Assembly: GCA_036897625.1 (NCBI GenBank)
Contig: JAYMTA010000611.1
Span: forward strand, 1 to 26,083
Direction: 5' to 3'
From: Pelargonium cotyledonis
Taxonomy: Eukaryota; Streptophyta; Magnoliopsida; Geraniales; Geraniaceae
Length of the DNA: 26,083 nt
Each line of letters starts with the position of its first letter. Within the stretch, counting starts at the first letter, position 1. Shown piece after piece: positions 1 to 12,200 of the stretch. Both the position numbers and the translations under genes were made by a program. The notes below the pieces were generated by a model. That model was not told the DNA's origin. It ran no database searches and worked only from the letters and a program-made list of their open reading frames with translations.

Positions 1-290
1 TCGTCGATCTAATTCGCTGCTCTGCTCGCACCTGTGTTCGTTACCAGAATCACCCACACAGTGCTTTTCTCTTGCCTTCTCCACGGGCCGCCAACAAACC
101 CTTCTATACCTTCAATAACCAAACCTTAAAAGCATAAAATGCAAGGAGGCATATAAGACCACAAAGAGAGCATAAATGAAGTACGCATTCATATTTTCAA
201 ACCTTATTCTTTTATTTATTATCTCTTAAGATATTATAGTAATATTTTAAAAATAATAATCTATACATATTTTGACAATTTATATTATAT
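1..290. other. Unassigned edge sequence, possibly the upstream side of a gene outside the window
   Basis: The first ~180 bases are noticeably richer in G and C than the following AT-rich stretch, and they contain no open reading frame worth calling. Base composition of this kind would fit the 5' untranslated part of a divergent gene lying off the left edge, but no start codon, splice site or protein match supports this. From about 190 onward the sequence is AT-rich spacer. Confidence 0.2.
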
Positions 291-548
291 TACGTCCGTT
301 TCAAATTAAATGCTGTTTTCGAGTTTTTTACGAATATTATGTTAAATAATTTTTTTACTCTTAAATAAAAATAAAAAAACTTATCATTACTAATTTATTA
401 TCTTTCATATAAAAGTCACGATGACAATTGACATTATAAAAAAATATGTGTTAAAAATATAAAGTGATAATTATTTTAAAACAAAAGTTTGATTTTTGAA
501 TGACATTTAATGCTACATAAAAAAAAAAAAAAAAGGACATTTAATGCC
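291..548. repeat. Decayed MITE-like repeat upstream of the TRIPP-like gene
   Basis: The left side carries TACGTCCGTTTCAAATTAAA (291-310), which resembles the common plant MITE end of the form TCCGTTTCAAATTAAATG. The right side carries the motif GACATTTAATG twice (501-511 and 536-546), which is close to the reverse complement of the left ATTAAATGCTG. A run of A follows the first right-hand motif. The termini are imperfect and no clean target-site duplication is visible, so this is called as a degraded element only. Confidence 0.35.
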
Positions 549-619
549 ATATTTTTAGAAGTTGATGGTAAAGGAAAATAGAATGGATCGGGTTTTAGTG
601 ATCGGGTGCGTTCGACCTA

Positions 620-769
620 TTCCATTTGGGCCTTCAAGGTCCAAAAAATGAAAATGCAAGCCCGCTATGCGGAGGTAGGCCTCTCTGAATCTACTTGCAC
701 CGCTCTCCGCAGTGGATCTCTCCCTCTCCCTCCGCATTTCTCAGGCGACACTTCGCGATCTCCGATCAG
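620..769 (+). promoter_or_regulatory. Promoter-proximal region and 5'UTR exon of the TRIPP-like gene
   Basis: A TTTGGGCC site II-type motif lies at 625-632. It is followed by a pyrimidine-rich leader (CTCTCCCTCTCCCTCC at about 718-733) that ends in GATCAG before a consensus donor GTATGA at 770. The next acceptor that leads into the coding frame is TACGCAG at 2465-2471. This is the usual plant layout of a non-coding first exon followed by a long leader intron. The transcription start is not fixed by the sequence, so the left boundary is a guess; the donor position is well supported by its consensus. Confidence 0.5.
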
Positions 770-1565
770 GTATGATTCGCACTTCCAGTTGTCTTTGCCT
801 TATCCACATTATCTTCCGGCAGATCCATTTTCCATCACACAGATCATACCTGATTCAAAACTGAATGCATTTTCAATTTTCAAATTCCACGGAAAACGGT
901 CTGAATTGATCAGCTGGGTATTCGTGTTTTGGATAAATTTCATATGGGTTTGTTTCTTATTGGTTTTAGAGTTTAAGAATGTACAATTCTAGCTCATTTT
1001 CGTTTGCAATCCCTACTTGCAAGTATGTGACGGGAGGCTGTTTTTCATGTAGTTGCAGTGTTTACTGCAAAGTTCAAATTTGTTTCACTAGGGTTGCTGT
1101 ATTGTGAGAGATTGATTAATCTTAATCTGATACGCATTTATGTAAGGAGTGAAGCCTGATTTGGGCATCCTCTGGGTGACATAAAAGGCACCTGCATAGA
1201 TATGCATTTGGACAAATTATAAATTCATCAAATTGGGTTAATTTTTCATGACAAGCTACTGTTTGTGTGGTGGGTTATCAGCTTGTGATTTAATGCTGAT
1301 GGGATGTTGCAATTATAAGCATTAGATGTGGTAATTGTGGTACTGTAAATGTATTTTGTAAGTTTGATGTGAGGTGTCCCGAAGACGCATTCTTATTACT
1401 TCTCCTTGAGAACCAATTGGAGGGTTGTTTGATGAGGGAGTTAAGTAAGAGCAATGAGTGATTAGAGAACTAGTACGTGAGAGTAGTTTAACAACAGAGA
1501 ACTGTTGTAGATTGCGAGTGGCTACTCAAAATAGATACTTCTTAAGAGAAGTCTACTGTAAAATA

Positions 1566-1816
1566 CTCTATCCTTCCCAAAGTGAGTGTCCACTTTCCCA
1601 TTCTTGTGAACATTAAGGATAAGTTAGCTAAAGTTGTACTTTCCACCTTAAACCTACATGTGCTCTTGTCGTAACAATTCAAAGGAGCTTTGGGGATATT
1701 GTTGGTAATTTATGCTTAACTTTCTAACTAACCAAAAAGGAAACTTAGGAAAATGAACATTCTTTTTGGAACAAATATTTTAGAGAAAGTCGACACTCAT
1801 TTTGAGACAAAGGGAG
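1566..1816. mobile_element. Stowaway-type MITE in leader intron of the TRIPP-like gene
   Basis: The element is flanked by TA (1564-1565 and 1817-1818), the target dinucleotide of Tc1/mariner-type Stowaway MITEs. The left end reads CTCTATCCTTCCCAAAGTGA and the right end is an inverted, slightly diverged counterpart, ACTCATTTTGAGACAAAGGG, closing with AG. Both resemble the Stowaway terminus CTCCCTCCGTCCC with the adjoining AAATGAGTG. At 251 bp with no coding capacity it is non-autonomous. Related ends occur at 16473-16569 and 21565-21591. Confidence 0.7.
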
Positions 1817-2490
1817 TATAAGTAACATTGTTAGCTGCTTAGTGGGCGAAGATAGAATAAAAATATGTTTTACATCACCATGGTATTATGAATCAACTCA
1901 TTCAACTTACCATTATTATATCCCTTTTTACAAATTCTATAACCACTGCAGAACCTTGTGACACAAGCATTTTAAGTTTTGGATCCATATGATTGAGTGT
2001 GATATTAGAACTTTAATAAGTCAATGACTGGTGTAAAAATCATAAGTTACAATCTCCAGTGGGTACTTACATATTTCTCTCTGGGTGTGTTTATTACTTG
2101 TTCTTCCCAAAGGCACTTATTCATTCTCTTGGTCAAGTTATTCAGGTTGTGGGTCGTGTGACCGATTACATAAGTTCTCCTTTGAGGGACTTAAAGACCC
2201 CAACCTCTTATTATATGCCTATGAGCTGTCAAGGTAAGGTTAAAATGCAGTTTTCCTAACTACCACTAATATGTACTGTGTGTGATGTGGGCTACCTTAT
2301 CCAACACACTGGGCTGTTACTTTGCGCGGAATGAGTACTACTACATCTTTTTTAAATATTTCCTTTTTGGAACTAGTTTACTATTCACAATGAACAGTAG
2401 TCACTTGCCTTTCATGTAATTGTAATTCCTTTCCAGTATTGCCTTTGTAAAATATCTTCTTTGATACGCAGATACCTTTGTTGTGGGACA

Positions 2491-5400
2491 ATGAATTTTC
2501 TGCTACGGACAACTCATGCAGTAGCAGATCGGGTTCCTCCTGTTCAAGATTCTCCTGTGGATGCACATCATGTCCCAAAACCTACACCAGCATTGGACGG
2601 TCTTATAACAGAAGATCCATATAGTCATTGTCGTCCCGTTGTAGAACGTGACAGAGAAACTGACGGAGTTGGTGGTGAAAATAGCAGCCTTACTGCAATG
2701 GGAGACTCTCCTTTTGTTGGGAAACACTCAGATGTTCCTGCAGATGAAGGATGGATTGCTATTCCTTATAGTAATCTCCCACCTTAAATACAATCTTTAT
2801 TTTATATTTTTAATAAAGTAATTTGTTTGACCAAATGTGTGCACACATAGATGGTATGCTTATGTATGTGCATTGACTGTTGCTTCTCTTCTCAAGTTAC
2901 TCTTGGAAGTTGAAATCCCCTCAATGGTTACTGTTGGTTTTGAAATAGCTCCCCAGGGTTAAAATGTGATTATTTGGTCCAGATTATCAAAGTTTAAATG
3001 GTTACTTATTCTGACATGTGCTCTGTTTATGATGACTAGCGAGACTGTTGTCTGTTTTTCTGTAAATTGTTCAGTGGCTTCCTATTTTGTTGTGGTATTT
3101 GAAATGCCTAGAGAGGATAATATTTATTTATTTATTTATTTATTATGGGAGTGTTTGGGAAGGGAAAAGGTCTGCTAATTTGATCATGTGCATAAGCAGT
3201 TAAAATATGTGTGACAGAAAATGCAAAATTTCTTGTCGGTCGGTTTGATCGATTGAGTGACCATATTTTGGACTCAGATTATTTTATTGGTCTTACTATA
3301 GCTTCTGTGTTCGAGTAGATCTACGGTGCTCATGCGGCACTCATCCTTGTTTATTTGGTTTCTATACTACGTTATTTCCTTTATGTAAATTCAGATAATT
3401 GGTGATATTTATAGATAGACTATTAGGGTCATGATCATATCGTGTGCACTATAAATAGGTTTATGAGGCTTAGATTGTGTGCTTGTAGTGTTCACCGGCA
3501 CATATTAAATTTATATACAAGAGGTTGGATTAATTTTGTAGTTTTAAATTTTTTATTTTCTTGTGTAGATAGGCCATCTGAGGAAAGAAGGCAATTTTTA
3601 GGCTGAAGGAGAGCCTATGAACTTAAAAAGTGCAGAGGATATTTTATCTTTTAGGGAGTTATTTGGAGGAAAGCAGATGGTACTGAAATTAGGCATTTTT
3701 TAGCACCGAGTTTTTGTGGTGTTGACTTTGGTTTGAGTATTTACTTTCTCTCTCAAAAGGACACCTTTGTTTTTCTTCTCTTTGTCCCTTTCCCCTCTAA
3801 TAGAAATGATAGTGTACAGAAACTAATATGCAAAGATAGGGCTGAGATATGTTGTGTCTGAGATAACTTTTGCTTACACTTTTCCTCCATAAGTTTATTA
3901 TTCAAGTTACATGCTTCATTTATGGTTTACTTGTCTAAAATGTTAGTATGGTCTAATCCATTGAAACATTTAGTTTCATGTCCTATCTATTTGTAACTTT
4001 TGGTTTCTGAAGGCAGAAGAAAGGTCAGTTTAGCTTAATAAAGAAGAGAAACATGAAAATTATTTATTTGACAACTATAGATGAGGTCATGTTTTCCTTT
4101 ACTCTTATCTAGTGTCCCAGCGTGGCAGGGTAAGATAAACCAATTTATGAAACAAAAAATACTAGGGGAGGTCAAAGTCAACTTTGCAAGAACTAATGAA
4201 GTAAGATACTGTAATACGTGAATCATGATTTAACAGTTAAAATGGCAGTTGATAAGGAGTGGATCCCAAATAGTTTTTTGCTAAGGAAACCATGTAGCTG
4301 ACTTCAAAACAGATGGGGCCCAGCTTTTTTTTTTTTTTTTTTTTTTTTTTGTATTTTAGCTCAAAAGTATAATCAAGTCGGGCTTGTAAAGGAATGCGGT
4401 TTGAATCGTTTGATTAGGTTCAAGTTTCAATCACTTTGGAGAGTTTGGTTATGTTTATAACTTTGAAGTTTCCAATCAATAGCCTCACATTATCATTTCC
4501 CTTCTCTCTAAAATCGAGGATACATTCTTGACATATGTTGTTTTATTTATTTTATTTTTAAATTTGTTTTACTTAATTTTATTTTGCTGTTGTTTTGCTA
4601 TAGTGCTTCCTTAAGATTGTGCATCTGAAAGTCAAATGAGATTTTTGTTTAGTATAGATCCTTATTTTTGTTTGTCTGATGTTGGATTTTTTTTTTCCCA
4701 GAGGAACTTCCTGAAGATTGGAATGCTATATCAGATATACAGTCATTACGCTCTCTTGATCGCTCCTTTGTTTTTCCTGGTACATATATTGTTCTTGATC
4801 TATTGGATAATTTGTTCTTCACCCATTGCCAAGATCTTACATCATTACATGGGGACTGACCTCCATTACTATTCCAGGAGAGCAACTTCATGTTATAGCG
4901 TGCTTGTCAGCAAGTAAGCAGGATATAGAAGTAATTACTCCATTTAAAGTTGCTGCTATGATGAGTAAAAGTGGCTTGGGACATAATCCCTTTAAAAAAA
5001 GGAATGGAAACATGGAAGATGGTAGAAATTCAGTGTCTGGGAAAGCGGGAGTTAATTCTGATAGTCAAAATGTTGATCAGAACGGGGAGGACCAGTCTAA
5101 AGAGAAGATGGATTCGGATCTTTCTGCCAGCGAATCCCTTCTTAGAATGGAAGATTGCAAAAGACACACTGAAATGTTATTGCATAGATTTCAGAACTCC
5201 CATTTTTTTGTTAGGATTGCAGAATCGGGTCAAGCGCTTTGGTCCAAGAAAAGTTCTCATGAGATAGCTCCAGAATCTTCTGAGACGGGTTACCAAAAGT
5301 TAAAAGATAAGTCTCATTATAATGCAGTTATTGATAGAGGGAATTTTGATGCCAATGCTTCAGGTGGAGTGGCAAGAAATACTGTCCAGTGCTGTGCTCT

Positions 5401-8400
5401 TTCGAGTGGAGATATGATGGTATGTGCGACAGAACTTCTTGGTATTTCATGATGTGTTTTTTCCTTTCTTTTTCCTGTACCTTTTAGGAGGGGAAATGAC
5501 GACAAGATAATTAATTTCACCTTGAATGTCAGTCATGCCATTTTTAGTTACCCCATTTTTAAGGTTTATGCTTTCTGTTTTAGCTGGCCAACTTGTTGAA
5601 GCTTATTGTTGAAATCAACATCTGTCCATCTTTAGAAAAGGAGATTTTTTTTTTTGAAGCTATGAATACCTGTAGTATACCAGAAATCAACATCTGTAGG
5701 TTTGAGGCTGTGTACTATACCAGAAAGCTTTATCTAATTGAGAAATCTTGACAGAGATATCATGTTTGATACAAATTTGGGTGCCAAGCATTATTCTTTT
5801 GATCAGCTTGGCTATGGGCTTGAACTTAGATTGCAAGATTGATGAGATGGTTCTGTGTGGACACACATACTAAGGGTTTAGGTTAAAGTACCTCTATTAG
5901 GTATGAGCTTCCATTCCGGAAAATGTTCATCCAGTAGTTTTAAGAAAGACATTATATTCCCTTGTTCATATTTTTCCACCTAAGAAACTTTTTATTTAGT
6001 TGATTTGATGAGATGTTTGCCTTCATAAATTTGGCAAAGAGGAAGAATACTTCTGAACCTTAAAACAGTCGTTGTTAAGGGTGACCACATCCTCTTATAA
6101 GCGTGCTTGCATATTCTGAGTTATTAGAATTTAGTCTCACTATCTACATTATTTGAGCCTAACCCAGAATAAAGTCTCATATGTGGAATTTTGGTCCCGC
6201 ATAAGATTGAAGTCTTTGTTTGGCAACTTGTGCTAGGGAATGTAGATGTCAATACACGAAGCTTTTGAAGAGGGGTACTTAGGGAGTGATAAGGTAGTGT
6301 GCTGCACATGTGGAGACAAGGAGACAATTGATCATCTTTTTTTTATGTGGATTAAATATTAATATTGGGCTACACATAATGAGTTAAGCTTCCACTACTA
6401 AAAGGTAAAACTTGTTAGTAGGGTTTGTCTTCCACCATTTTACTTAGCTCATTCACTTTATATTTATCCGTTATGAGACACTTTATTACCCACTTCAACA
6501 ATGTGTGACATATCTTGGTGAATTCGATCAAATGGTTCCAATTGTGGGGAATAGTTTGGTGATCCCTTCATCAATTTTAGAGGGTTATTATTATTATTAC
6601 TATTTTTTTTTATTAGAGGGCAGCTTTGGGTGCATGATTCAAGGTTTGAGCAAGATAATAGTCAAGTAAGAAGAGTTAGTGCCAGCTGGTCAGCAAGTTT
6701 GAATGGATGGGTTAAATTTAATGTTGATGGAGCAGAAAAGGGCAAGCCGGGCCTAGATGGAATTGGTGGGGTGTTAAGGAACTCTAAAGGGAAGGTGATT
6801 TGTGTGTTCTCGGAAAGTATTGGGTGTGCTGATTCAAACTTAGCTGAGTTGAGGTCCATCTTTTAGGCGATGGAGTTATATGGCATTACGGCTAATGGGG
6901 ATATGGAAGAAATGGTAAATTGGTAGTGGAAAGTGATTCGGAGGTTGCAGTGTCTTAAGTCTGCGAATCTTCACAAAATAAGTATTGGGAGTGTTTTAAA
7001 AGATTGAAGAACTAAGAAAGGAAATTGTGGTTTGCAGGTGGTCTGGACTCAAAGGGAAGCTAATTCTATGACTGATCTTCTAGCAAAAAAATGGTGTCTT
7101 CAGGCCTTACCCTTTACTTTTGTGTCTAAGTTGATGAATATCTTTGTCTATTGTGCCTCAATTTGCTGGCTAGTTGATGTTAGGGTGGAGTTTCATCTAG
7201 AACATTCTTGATGGCTGTGCTTGTCCACTTTTTTGAATAGTTTCCTTTTTCATCGAATGATAATTGTAAATAAGCAAATAAGTTTGAAATTTTAAAACTT
7301 ATCTGAAGCCATTTTTTATTCATCAAAACTTAATTTTCAGAATCCCTTGGGTAATGTTTTTATATGGCACCCGCAGTGGGGCTAAGTTCCCCCTCTCGAT
7401 TATGTTGAGTGAATATTATTATACCATAAAATTATATTTTGATTTAATTATTAACATAGGTACCCTCAAATATTCAAGCATTAAAATTTCAGCATTACAT
7501 AATTATTTAATATTATGATATAAGCTATCACACTTACACAATATTAAATATAATTTACTCATATTTTTGGATTTGCCATATTAATATATTTAGCATAAAT
7601 CACAAAATTGTTCTATTTGATTTTATGTTTTTAGTAACTATTTCATAATCACTCATATATGATTGAATAAGTGACTATTGTCAAAAGATTTATTTATCTA
7701 GTTTCCTTACAATTTTGGTCATTACAAAACACAACTCTTGTAAGAAAGAACTTATGTATGTTAAATGGTAATAATAAAATTACTGGGCTAACCTTCTAGA
7801 TCCGCCTCTGTGGTAACACATGCATTTTCATTCCCAACTCTTCTCAAATTTGACCAGATGAAAATCTTGCTAGCTGGTTTGCTATAAACTTTGATGACAG
7901 GTGGTCCAGTGACTGCATGTTATATCATAATTTTTTTTATTTATAAATCAATTTGAATGAAGTCTTTTTCCTTGCTTATCCCATTATTAATTTCAAAACT
8001 TTTGTCCTGAATACTTTTATTACTTGAGTTCTGGATGAGTTATCCAGCTCTCAGGATTGCTGCTTCTCACTTGATTGTCTTGTTTGGAAGGATGCAGGTG
8101 CTTTTACAAGTGAATGTCGGTGTTGATTTTTTGAGAGACCCTTTCATTGAGATTCTTCAATTTGAGAAATATCAGGAGAAAAACTTGTCTTCTGAGAACC
8201 AGAAAAATATATCTTCTTCGGATCAGGATCCATGTGGAGATATCTTGAAATGGCTGCTTCCTTTGGACAACGCTCATGCTCCATCTCGTCCTGCATCTCC
8301 TCCTTTAGGTTCAGCTTCAGGAATTCCTAGTACACCTCAAAAGTCCAGTTCTACTGCCTCATCCGGTTCTCAGCTCTTTTCTTTTGGCAACTTAAGAAGT

Positions 8401-11180
8401 TATTCTATGTCATCACTACCTCAAAGTTCTACACCACCTCCTCAACCTCTCAAAGCCCACACTTCTAAACCAAAATTTGATCTTGAAAATTGGGATCATT
8501 ATTCAACCAAGAAGCTCTTGAAGAATAAAAAAACTGGACTTGGAGAGCTTTTATCTTTTCGGGGAGTGTCATTAGAGCGAGAAAGATTTTCTGTTTCTTG
8601 TGGATTGGAAGGCATCTATATACCAGGACGAAGGTGGAGGAGAAAGCTTGAAATTGTTCAGCCTGTAGAAATCCATTCGTTTGCTGCTGATTGCAATACA
8701 GATGACCTTCTTTGTGTTCAGATAAAGGTGTGATTATTGATTTTTATTCAATTAAGTTAGTGGATAGTTAAGGATGTTTCTCTGGTTATAATGTTTGCCT
8801 CCAATGTGTATTAATTTATCAAGTTACATGCAGAATGTTTCGCCAGCACATACACCAGATGTTGTGATATATATAGATGCTATCACAATTATTTATGAGG
8901 AGGCATCAAAAGGTGGACCGCCATCATCATTACCAATTGCATGTATCGAAGCTGGAAGTGACCATAGTTTGCCAAATCTAGCCCTCAGGTTGTTGTTCCT
9001 TCTAGGTATCTTAATAATACTCAGTTTTACAATATTGCAACTTACCTTGGTTATTCCACAATTTCTGTTTTAAATGGTGTTTGTGTTGCAGATAGTTGAA
9101 CATGAAATATTATTAGAACTAAACAATATGTTTGTTTCTTGAAGTAGTTTTATGGCAGTTAATCATGAGGTTACCTGCCAATAAATCCTCTCATTATTAC
9201 CAATTCGGTTTGAATTGAATGAATTAACACGGTATTTGTTTTTAATCGGGGACTTAACATGGTATTGGAGCATGTTTAGAAGATTGCTTGTGTTGAGGGT
9301 GAGTGCTGATGCAGTCCCGCACCGGTTGGTGACACGGTTCCCTGCGGGTTAATCAGTAAAATGAGTTGGCTGCCTTCACACTAACAGTAGGGCACTATGG
9401 GACAAACTGTTATATTTGTTATCTGCAGTTAGAATGAATGTTTGGACTTTGGACTTTGGACTGTGCTTACTAGTATGAATCATTGTAGTAAATTTCACCT
9501 CTCTTCATGGATAGATCACCAGAGATACGGATTTTACCTTTCCCTATACCTATAGAGTGAGTGGAAACTTGTTCTTGATCTTTTGATTGGTGTGTTGAGA
9601 GTGTAATTGTGGCAAATTCTGTATCAGATAATATAAAATGTGGGCCTTATGTAGTAAACACGGTTTCCATCGTCATCACTTATGTAAGGAAAAAGAACTT
9701 GTGGAAACTTGTTATTACTCTGTCGATAGGTGTATCTATGTGAGTGGAATTATGTCCCAATCCGGTATCAGATGCTTTGAGTTGGGGATCTAATATGCGG
9801 TTGACATGTTTATGAATGCAACCAATTTTGTGAAGAAACAAAATGCATTAAGCATGAGATCCTTATTACATTTCCTTAACCTTAACTATTAGACAAGATG
9901 AAAGATCTATAGTGATTATTTGAAAAATGGAACCTCAAAAGTGCACCTTTTGCAAACTTTATTTCTTGTTGAGAAGACGATAATGAACAATGATTGATAT
10001 GAGGTGGTGGAAAGAATGTCTATCTAGATTCTAAGGACTTGGTTAAAAGCTTTGTTTTGCTATCTGTAAGCTCATTACCAATTTGCTATTCTATGGCAGG
10101 AGAGGTGAAGAACACTCCTTTATTCTTAAACCGTCAACTTCTATGGGTAAGCATCTCAAGAGTCATAGTCAAAAGAGTCCTCAACTATCACAATTGCAGG
10201 CTGGAAAAGGAGCATCACTTTTACATCTTCCTTCTAAAGCTTTGGATGGAAGAATGAGCATGGTTCCTACTGATCAATATGCAATTATGGTATCATGTCG
10301 ATGCAACTACACTGGTACATTTGTCGCTAATAGTTTAGCTTACCATCTAAAATAGTTCTAAAGAGTTGATTGTTTTCTGTTCATACTATTTTCAATTGTG
10401 TTTATGTTTTGATTGTAGAATCGAAGTTGTTTTTCAAGCAGCCAACTAGCTGGCAGCCACGTATCTCAAGGGACCTTAGGATTTCTGTTGCATCTGAAAT
10501 GTCCAGTCAATGTCCTGAAGCAAATGGAAGAGTCTCTCAGCTACCTGTTCAGGTTTCATATGGATTTGTATAATATTTGTTTTATACTTGATATAATAAG
10601 CAGCATGTTCTGATCTATCTGGTTCAAACTTCCAGGTGCTAACTCTTCAGGCTTCAAACTTGACACCCGAAGACCTTACTTTGACAGTTCTTGCTCCAGC
10701 CTCCTTCACTTCACCACCTACCGTAGTGTCCTTAAATTCTGCACCCTCGTTGCCAGTGAGTCCATTTGTTGATTTTTCTGAGTTCACTGAAAAGATATGT
10801 GGTGAAAAACGTGGCAATGCAATTCAGAGGTTGACCTCAGCACCTGCCATATTAGAGAAGAATGAGAATCATGATGCTGATAATGGAGACCGGTCATTTT
10901 CTTTTAAAGAGCAGGCCAGCAATCCTACATCTGATGTCATTCCAAATGCTGGGTTGGGCTGTACACATTTGTGGTTGCATAGCAGAGTTCCTTTTGGGTA
11001 ATAAATTTCTTCTCACTTTCATTTTTAAGGTTACACAGATGATTAAAATTTGTTCTGGTCACATCAGATGTGTTCCTTCTCAATCTACGGCTACCATGAA
11101 GCTTGAGCTACTTCCTTTGACTGATGGCATAATTACCCTCGATACGTTACAGATTGATGTTAAAGAAAAAGGTAACCGTT

Positions 11181-11224
<44 letters not shown>

Positions 11225-11762
11225 ACACACGCACACACACAATTAGTTTGATGCATTCTTCATCCATTATATATTAGGTTAAGGTTTTCTTTTCTTGAGC
11301 GCCCTGTTTATCAAAATAATTAAGGAAATGCCAAAGAAAGCTAGGCCATCTTAGTTCATCTGATCTCTCTTGCATGTGAAATTAGGATGAGAGAGAGAGT
11401 GTGTGTGAGGCTTGGGTATATTACAGCTTTGCATGTCTGTGATTCTCTTGAAGTTGTGCTCTTCCTGATTATATCTGTAAGATAAGATGCAAGTAATCAT
11501 TATCTACATTTTTTAGATTTTAAAAATATAACTCGTGAATAGTTTTGTGCATGAGGAAACATATTTTCGGTTCATATCATTGAATATTACAGGAACCCGA
11601 TGATGCCTACCTTCATATCATACACTGATTAAAAATGTGAATCAGAAATGCAAATATCATTGATATTTACCTTGTGGTACACAACTAACAGGTCATACCT
11701 ACATCCCTGAGCGGTTGCTGATGATAAATGCAACTTCCAGCATTTCCACCGGGATCATTTAG
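2491..11762 (+). CDS. TRIPP: TRAPP-interacting plant protein (TRIPP-like), 10 coding exons, 856 aa
   Basis: Coding exons read from the sequence: 2491-2770, 4702-4779, 4878-5419, 8098-8727, 8834-8988, 10100-10314, 10419-10552, 10636-10997, 11068-11171 and 11692-11762. All introns are GT-AG and the joined length (2571 nt, 857 codons with TAG) stays in frame. The start is MNFLLRTT, followed by an acidic low-complexity N-terminus, EEGWI-type GWIAIPYKELPEDWN, RSLDRSFVFPGEQ, VITPFKVAAMMSK (all before residue ~160), a Ser/Lys-rich middle, LLQVNVGVDFLRDPFIEIL at ~302-320, a Ser/Pro-rich linker at ~350-410, and a conserved C-terminus ending in SSISTGII. I recall this as the plant-specific family of Arabidopsis At3g17900 (838 aa by memory), named TRIPP and reported as a TRAPPII-associated Golgi/post-Golgi trafficking factor. 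The C-terminal region after ~680 looks like a beta-rich TRAPP-associated domain. No signal peptide or membrane span is apparent. The family match is strong; the name rests on recall, not a search. Confidence 0.85.
2771..4701 (+). other. Intron 2 of the TRIPP-like gene
   Basis: The donor GTAATC follows TTATA (exon end 2770), and the acceptor TTCCCAG ends at 4701; joining restores codon AAG between IPY and ELPE. The intron carries a five-copy TTTA tract at about 3122-3146 and a T26 run at 4325-4350. The T run could be the reverse-strand tail of an old retroposed copy, but no paired duplication was found. The open frames inside it show no protein resemblance. Nothing else is supported here. Confidence 0.7.
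4325..4350. repeat. Homopolymer T26 tract
   Basis: This is an uninterrupted run of 26 T inside intron 2. Read on the minus strand it is an A26 tail, which would fit a retroposon inserted in antisense, but the adjoining sequence has no recognisable SINE or LINE body. A weak tRNA-like box pair lies just downstream (4357-4430) and was not accepted. Confidence 0.7.
5420..8097 (+). other. Intron 4 of the TRIPP-like gene, hosting a LINE remnant
   Basis: The donor GTATGT (5420) follows codon ATG, and the acceptor GATGCAG ends at 8097 directly before codon GTG of LLQVNVG. At 2678 bp it is the longest intron of the gene, and about 1.1 kb of it is explained by a dead LINE fragment (6180-7275). A 15-bp direct repeat, GAAATCAACATCTGT, occurs at 5611-5625 and 5683-5697. 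The 7360-7815 part is AT-rich with GGGGCTAAGTTCC at its left and CTAGATCCGCCTCTG at its right. This resembles ends of dispersed plant repeats but is not assignable. Confidence 0.75.
6180..7275 (+). pseudogene. LINE remnant: RT zinc-binding and RNase H domains, inactivated
   Basis: Two pieces of a plant non-LTR retrotransposon ORF2 C-terminus are readable. The first (6187-6351) gives VPHKIEVFVWQLVLGN, then after frame breaks CCTCGDKETIDHLFFMW, matching the zinc-binding domain found after plant LINE reverse transcriptases (CxxC...HxxxC/W type). The second (6690-7091) gives WVKFNVDGAEKGK, GGVLRNSKGKV, AELRSIF-stop-AMELYG, VVESDSEVAV and WTQREANSMTDLLAKK. This is the RNase H fold with catalytic-type Asp (NVDGA), Glu (AELR) and Asp (ESDS) still present. 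Stop codons and at least two frame changes make it non-functional. The ~280 bp between the two pieces (6352-6629) has no coding match and may be a later insertion. There is no protein product; it lies in sense inside intron 4. Confidence 0.75.
8989..10099 (+). other. Intron 6 of the TRIPP-like gene, with a diverged internal duplication
   Basis: The donor GTTGTT is at 8989 and the acceptor GGCAG ends at 10099; the split codon AG+G gives Arg. The intron contains a motif close to a retroelement tRNA-iMet primer-binding site (ATGGTATTGGAGC at about 9259-9271). It also contains two related stretches beginning GTGGAAACTTGTT at 9561 and 9701, each followed by a TATCAGAT about 60 bases on. No coding match is seen. 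Confidence 0.65.
9561..9780. repeat. Two diverged copies, period ~140 bp, in intron 6
   Basis: Copy one begins with GTGGAAACTTGTT at 9561 and reaches TATCAGAT at 9622. Copy two begins with the same 13 bases at 9701 and reaches TATCAGAT at 9765. Between these anchors the copies share GAT(T/A)GGTGT and a GTG(T/G)AATT segment with small indels. They could be an old tandem duplication or fragments of two related insertions. Confidence 0.45.
11184..11220. repeat. (CT)n microsatellite in intron 10
   Basis: There are about 18 perfect CT units, starting 12 bases after the donor GTAACC (11172) of intron 10. It is followed by a short CACA-rich tract (11224-11240). A matching GA-rich and GT-rich tract (AGAGAGAGAGTGTGTGTG) occurs at about 11391-11408, so an RNA stem between the two is conceivable. 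Confidence 0.9.
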
Positions 11763-12145
11763 AAGGGTTTATTCTGCCTTGCGCATCTGACCGCATTCTT
11801 TTACCTTCACTCTTGGTGATTGACGACTGTATCAGTATCACAGCTTATTCTCCAGACATGCATGTATCATCAGCAGACAACAGCTAAGCCTTCTTGATCG
11901 AGTAGAGTGTCACGTGTATGTATTTACTTACACCGTATATTGTAAACCACGATTTCAAGAATGGCACTTGTTACATACACTTTGTGGAAAAGAATGTACT
12001 ATGTGTAGACAGACGAGTGTCATTTGTATTTAAACCTAATATATATATATATATATAGTCTGAGTAGAAGTAGGGAATGTGTTTTGGTGAAGCAAAGCCA
12101 CATAAACGTTCCCTTATGATGTTCAACAATCATTTCATTTCAACT

Positions 12146-12182
<37 letters not shown>

Positions 12183-12200
12183 CAGGATGGGCAGTAAATT
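11763..12200 (+). other. 3'UTR/downstream region of the TRIPP-like gene with AT microsatellites
   Basis: After the TAG at 11760-11762 there is no further reading frame. An (AT)n tract lies at 12039-12057 and a compound (TG)n(TA)n tract at about 12148-12182. The transcript end is not determined; no perfect AATAAA is obvious before the AT tracts. Confidence 0.5.
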